Shown here one piece after another: positions 61,870 to 64,000 of a stretch of DNA of 64,000 nucleotides. A program made the translations under genes and the position numbers. The notes below the pieces were generated by a model. That model did not search any database, was not told where the DNA came from, and saw only the letters and a program-made list of their open reading frames with translations. The first letter of the stretch is position 1; every line of letters starts with the position of its first letter. The stretch comes from an uncultured Puniceicoccaceae bacterium (GTDB lineage: Bacteria; Verrucomicrobiota; Verrucomicrobiia; Opitutales; Coraliomargaritaceae), in NCBI GenBank assembly GCA_913044165.1, contig CAJWMY010000001.1, positions 30,468-94,467 of the forward strand, in the 5' to 3' direction.

Positions 61870-64000
61870 ATGACAACTAAGTTACTTTGGAAACTTGCCT
61901 TTATTAGCTCACTTCTTTGGTGGAGTTATGCAAGTATATCCCCATTACAAGATAGGCCTTTTGATAGCTTTATTGAAAGTCAAGCTACAGCTGAAATAGA
62001 AGTATTTGAGGAAATAATCAATGAAGGCAAAGAGCGAGTAAAGCGAGGTGATTCACCAACATTGTTTATTGCCCTTAGAGATATGGGGAGGGAATCGGGA
62101 ATTAATTACGCTAGTTATTTCCCGGGAATTAACTTGAAAGATATTCCAAATCAGGACAAGCGAAACTCTATTTTATTGAAATATTTACTTAGCGAATCCC
62201 AAAGTAATTTAAGGTTGGGCTTAGATTTAAAAGGGGGCGTTGGATTTACATTAAAATTAGATGAGGATACGAGTGAATCCATTAGTAACATTGAAAGAGC
62301 CGAACAATTAGAAGATGCTATTGATATTATGGGTGGTCGGCTAGATGGTATGGGTGTCGCAGAACCAATTATTCGGCCCGTTGGTGACGATGCAATAGAA
62401 ATTCAAATTGCAGGGCTTTCAACTAAAGATAATCCTGAAGTAATTGATGCATTAAAAAAGCCAGCGCGATTAGAATTTAAACAAGTACATCCAAGTTTAG
62501 TTCCTGGGACCACAGAGGTTGGAAATTATCCAGTTGGTTATGAAGTTCTCATTGAAGTCATCGAGGATAGGGCTTCAGGTGAGGTTTATGAGTTAGAGCG
62601 TTTTGTAAAAAAGATTCCTGAAGCAACAGGTGAGATCATTAAAACCGCTTTTGTCTCTCAGACTCAAACCGGAGGATTTCAGATTAATTTAGAAATGACT
62701 GATGAGGGTTCCAAACGCTTTAGAATAGTTACCGAAAAGTTAGTTGATCAGCCACTTGCAATTGTTCTAGATGGTACTTTATATTCTGCACCTATTATTA
62801 ATGAGCCTTTATCAAAAAATGCTCAAATATCAGGAAGCTTCTCCCAAAGGGAGGCTATTGATTTAGCTAATGTTTTAAATAACCCACTTTCTGTTGAACT
62901 CGTTGTTGATGAAATGTATGAGGTTGGCCCTACATTAGCTTCCGATACCCGAGATAGTTCATTTAATGCGGTAAAATTAGGCAGTCTTCTAGTAATTGGG
63001 TTTATGATTCTTTACTATTTCTTTGGTGGTATTATTGCCGTGCTTTCTACCTTAGTTAATGTGACCATAGTTTTAGGTATATTAGCTAGCCTTGGGGCGA
63101 CCCTTACTTTGCCCGGAGTTGCTGCCTTGGTCTTAACACTAGGGATGGGGGTTGATGCCAATATCTTAATTCTAGAGCGTATTAGAGAGGAGCTCAGGCT
63201 AGGCAAGTCGGCTGAATCCAGTTTAAATAACGGGTTCCAAAAAGTTATCTCTACAATCTTAGATGCAAATGTAACTACGTTAATCACAGCATTGATATTA
63301 TTTTGGTTAGGGACGGGGCCTGTCAAAGGGTTTGGCCTGACTATGGCAATTGGAATTATAGCTTCAGTTTTCTGCGCACTTTTTGTTACTCGTGCTTTGG
63401 CAGACTTTTTTGTATTTAAATTAGGATTTAAGAGTTTGCTTGGATTAAATCTTTTGCCACGGCAGAAGATTGACTTTTTTAAATTCAGGAAGCCTGCCTT
63501 CCTTCTTTCATGGGCTATTGTCTTGGTCGGAGTATTCAATGTATTCCAAGAAAGAGGATCAATCCTGGGAATTGATTTCACGGGAGGTGATGAGATGACA
63601 GTCGCTTACACTGAATCAATTGATACGGATACTTTATTAAATACAAAAGGCCTAGAAGATATTGGCGAAATTAAAGTAGTTTATCAAAAACTTATTGGGC
63701 AAGATAAAGATGTTTTAAAAATTCAGTCACGTTTTGATCAGAGCAGAGCTGCATTGGCAATTTTGCAAGAGGCCTATCCAAAAGCAAATTTTGTTGAAGA
63801 AGGCATAAATCAAATAGGTGCATCTGTTTCGGAAGGCATTCAGTGGAATGCTCTTATTTCTGTATGCTTTGCGTTAATCGGTATTTTGCTTTATGTCGCT
63901 TTTCGATTTGAAATTGGTTATGGTGTAGGCGCAGTCGTAGCCACCATACATGATGTCTTTATGACAATCGGATTATTTGTCCTCTTAGGCTCGATGGGGA
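61870..64000 (+). CDS. secDF: Fused protein translocase SecDF (partial; C-terminus beyond window)
   Basis: Manual translation from ATG 61870: SecD region (NLRLGLDLKGGVGFTLKL, LGMGVDANILILERIREEL) continues in frame to the SecF start (ILGIDFTGGDEMTVAY); open to the right edge. Confidence 0.9.
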   Translation, partial: MTTKLLWKLAFISSLLWWSYASISPLQDRPFDSFIESQATAEIEVFEEIINEGKERVKRGDSPTLFIALRDMGRESGINYASYFPGINLKDIPNQDKRNSILLKYLLSESQSNLRLGLDLKGGVGFTLKLDEDTSESISNIERAEQLEDAIDIMGGRLDGMGVAEPIIRPVGDDAIEIQIAGLSTKDNPEVIDALKKPARLEFKQVHPSLVPGTTEVGNYPVGYEVLIEVIEDRASGEVYELERFVKKIPEATGEIIKTAFVSQTQTGGFQINLEMTDEGSKRFRIVTEKLVDQPLAIVLDGTLYSAPIINEPLSKNAQISGSFSQREAIDLANVLNNPLSVELVVDEMYEVGPTLASDTRDSSFNAVKLGSLLVIGFMILYYFFGGIIAVLSTLVNVTIVLGILASLGATLTLPGVAALVLTLGMGVDANILILERIREELRLGKSAESSLNNGFQKVISTILDANVTTLITALILFWLGTGPVKGFGLTMAIGIIASVFCALFVTRALADFFVFKLGFKSLLGLNLLPRQKIDFFKFRKPAFLLSWAIVLVGVFNVFQERGSILGIDFTGGDEMTVAYTESIDTDTLLNTKGLEDIGEIKVVYQKLIGQDKDVLKIQSRFDQSRAALAILQEAYPKANFVEEGINQIGASVSEGIQWNALISVCFALIGILLYVAFRFEIGYGVGAVVATIHDVFMTIGLFVLLGSMG

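Noticed and set aside
63015-63581. 188-aa minus-strand ORF
   Set aside because: Antisense to the secDF reading frame, which is clearly conserved.
1-64000. CRISPR arrays, tRNA/rRNA genes, transposons, prophage
   Set aside because: No regularly spaced palindromic repeats, tRNA-like cloverleaf with conserved GTTCRANYC, transposase or phage genes were recognised by reading; a tRNAscan-SE/Infernal run would be needed to exclude divergent ncRNAs.

Overview
AT-rich, gene-dense bacterial chromosome segment. It looks like a Gram-negative-type, possibly verrucomicrobial/PVC-like genome, but that is inference from gene content. No rRNA, tRNA, CRISPR array, transposase or phage genes were recognised. 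Main blocks: (1) central metabolism: glnD (partial), pdhABC, an SDR oxidoreductase, valS, an RsbU-like phosphatase plus STAS protein, and aconitase. (2) A secreted protein built from about 13 degenerate ~26-aa repeats carrying a phased GxxxG-like motif and an acidic (EVEVEP)n tail. (3) A eukaryotic-type HisA (HIS6-like). (4) A ~17 kb surface-polysaccharide locus, all on the + strand: WecA-like transferase, Wzx, two Wzy/ligase-like proteins, five glycosyltransferase/epimerase-type genes, two sulfotransferase-fold proteins, and a DUF4838-like protein. (5) gltBD. (6) accB-accC-Asp23-AmaP-like operon. (7) A KASIII-ACP-NeuD-type acetyltransferase cassette next to a stand-alone EpsI (exosortase-associated) protein, an O-antigen-ligase/TPR protein and a FecR-like protein. 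(8) kdsB, trpB, pabA/trpG, nrdR. (9) A KASII-ACP-CrtI-like oxidoreductase operon. (10) An ECF sigma / candidate anti-sigma / HtrA-like module in which all three protease catalytic residues appear substituted. (11) menA, yajC and a fused secDF (partial). The best candidates for undescribed biology are the ECF/pseudo-HtrA module, the 26-aa repeat protein and the KAS-ACP-CrtI-like operon.
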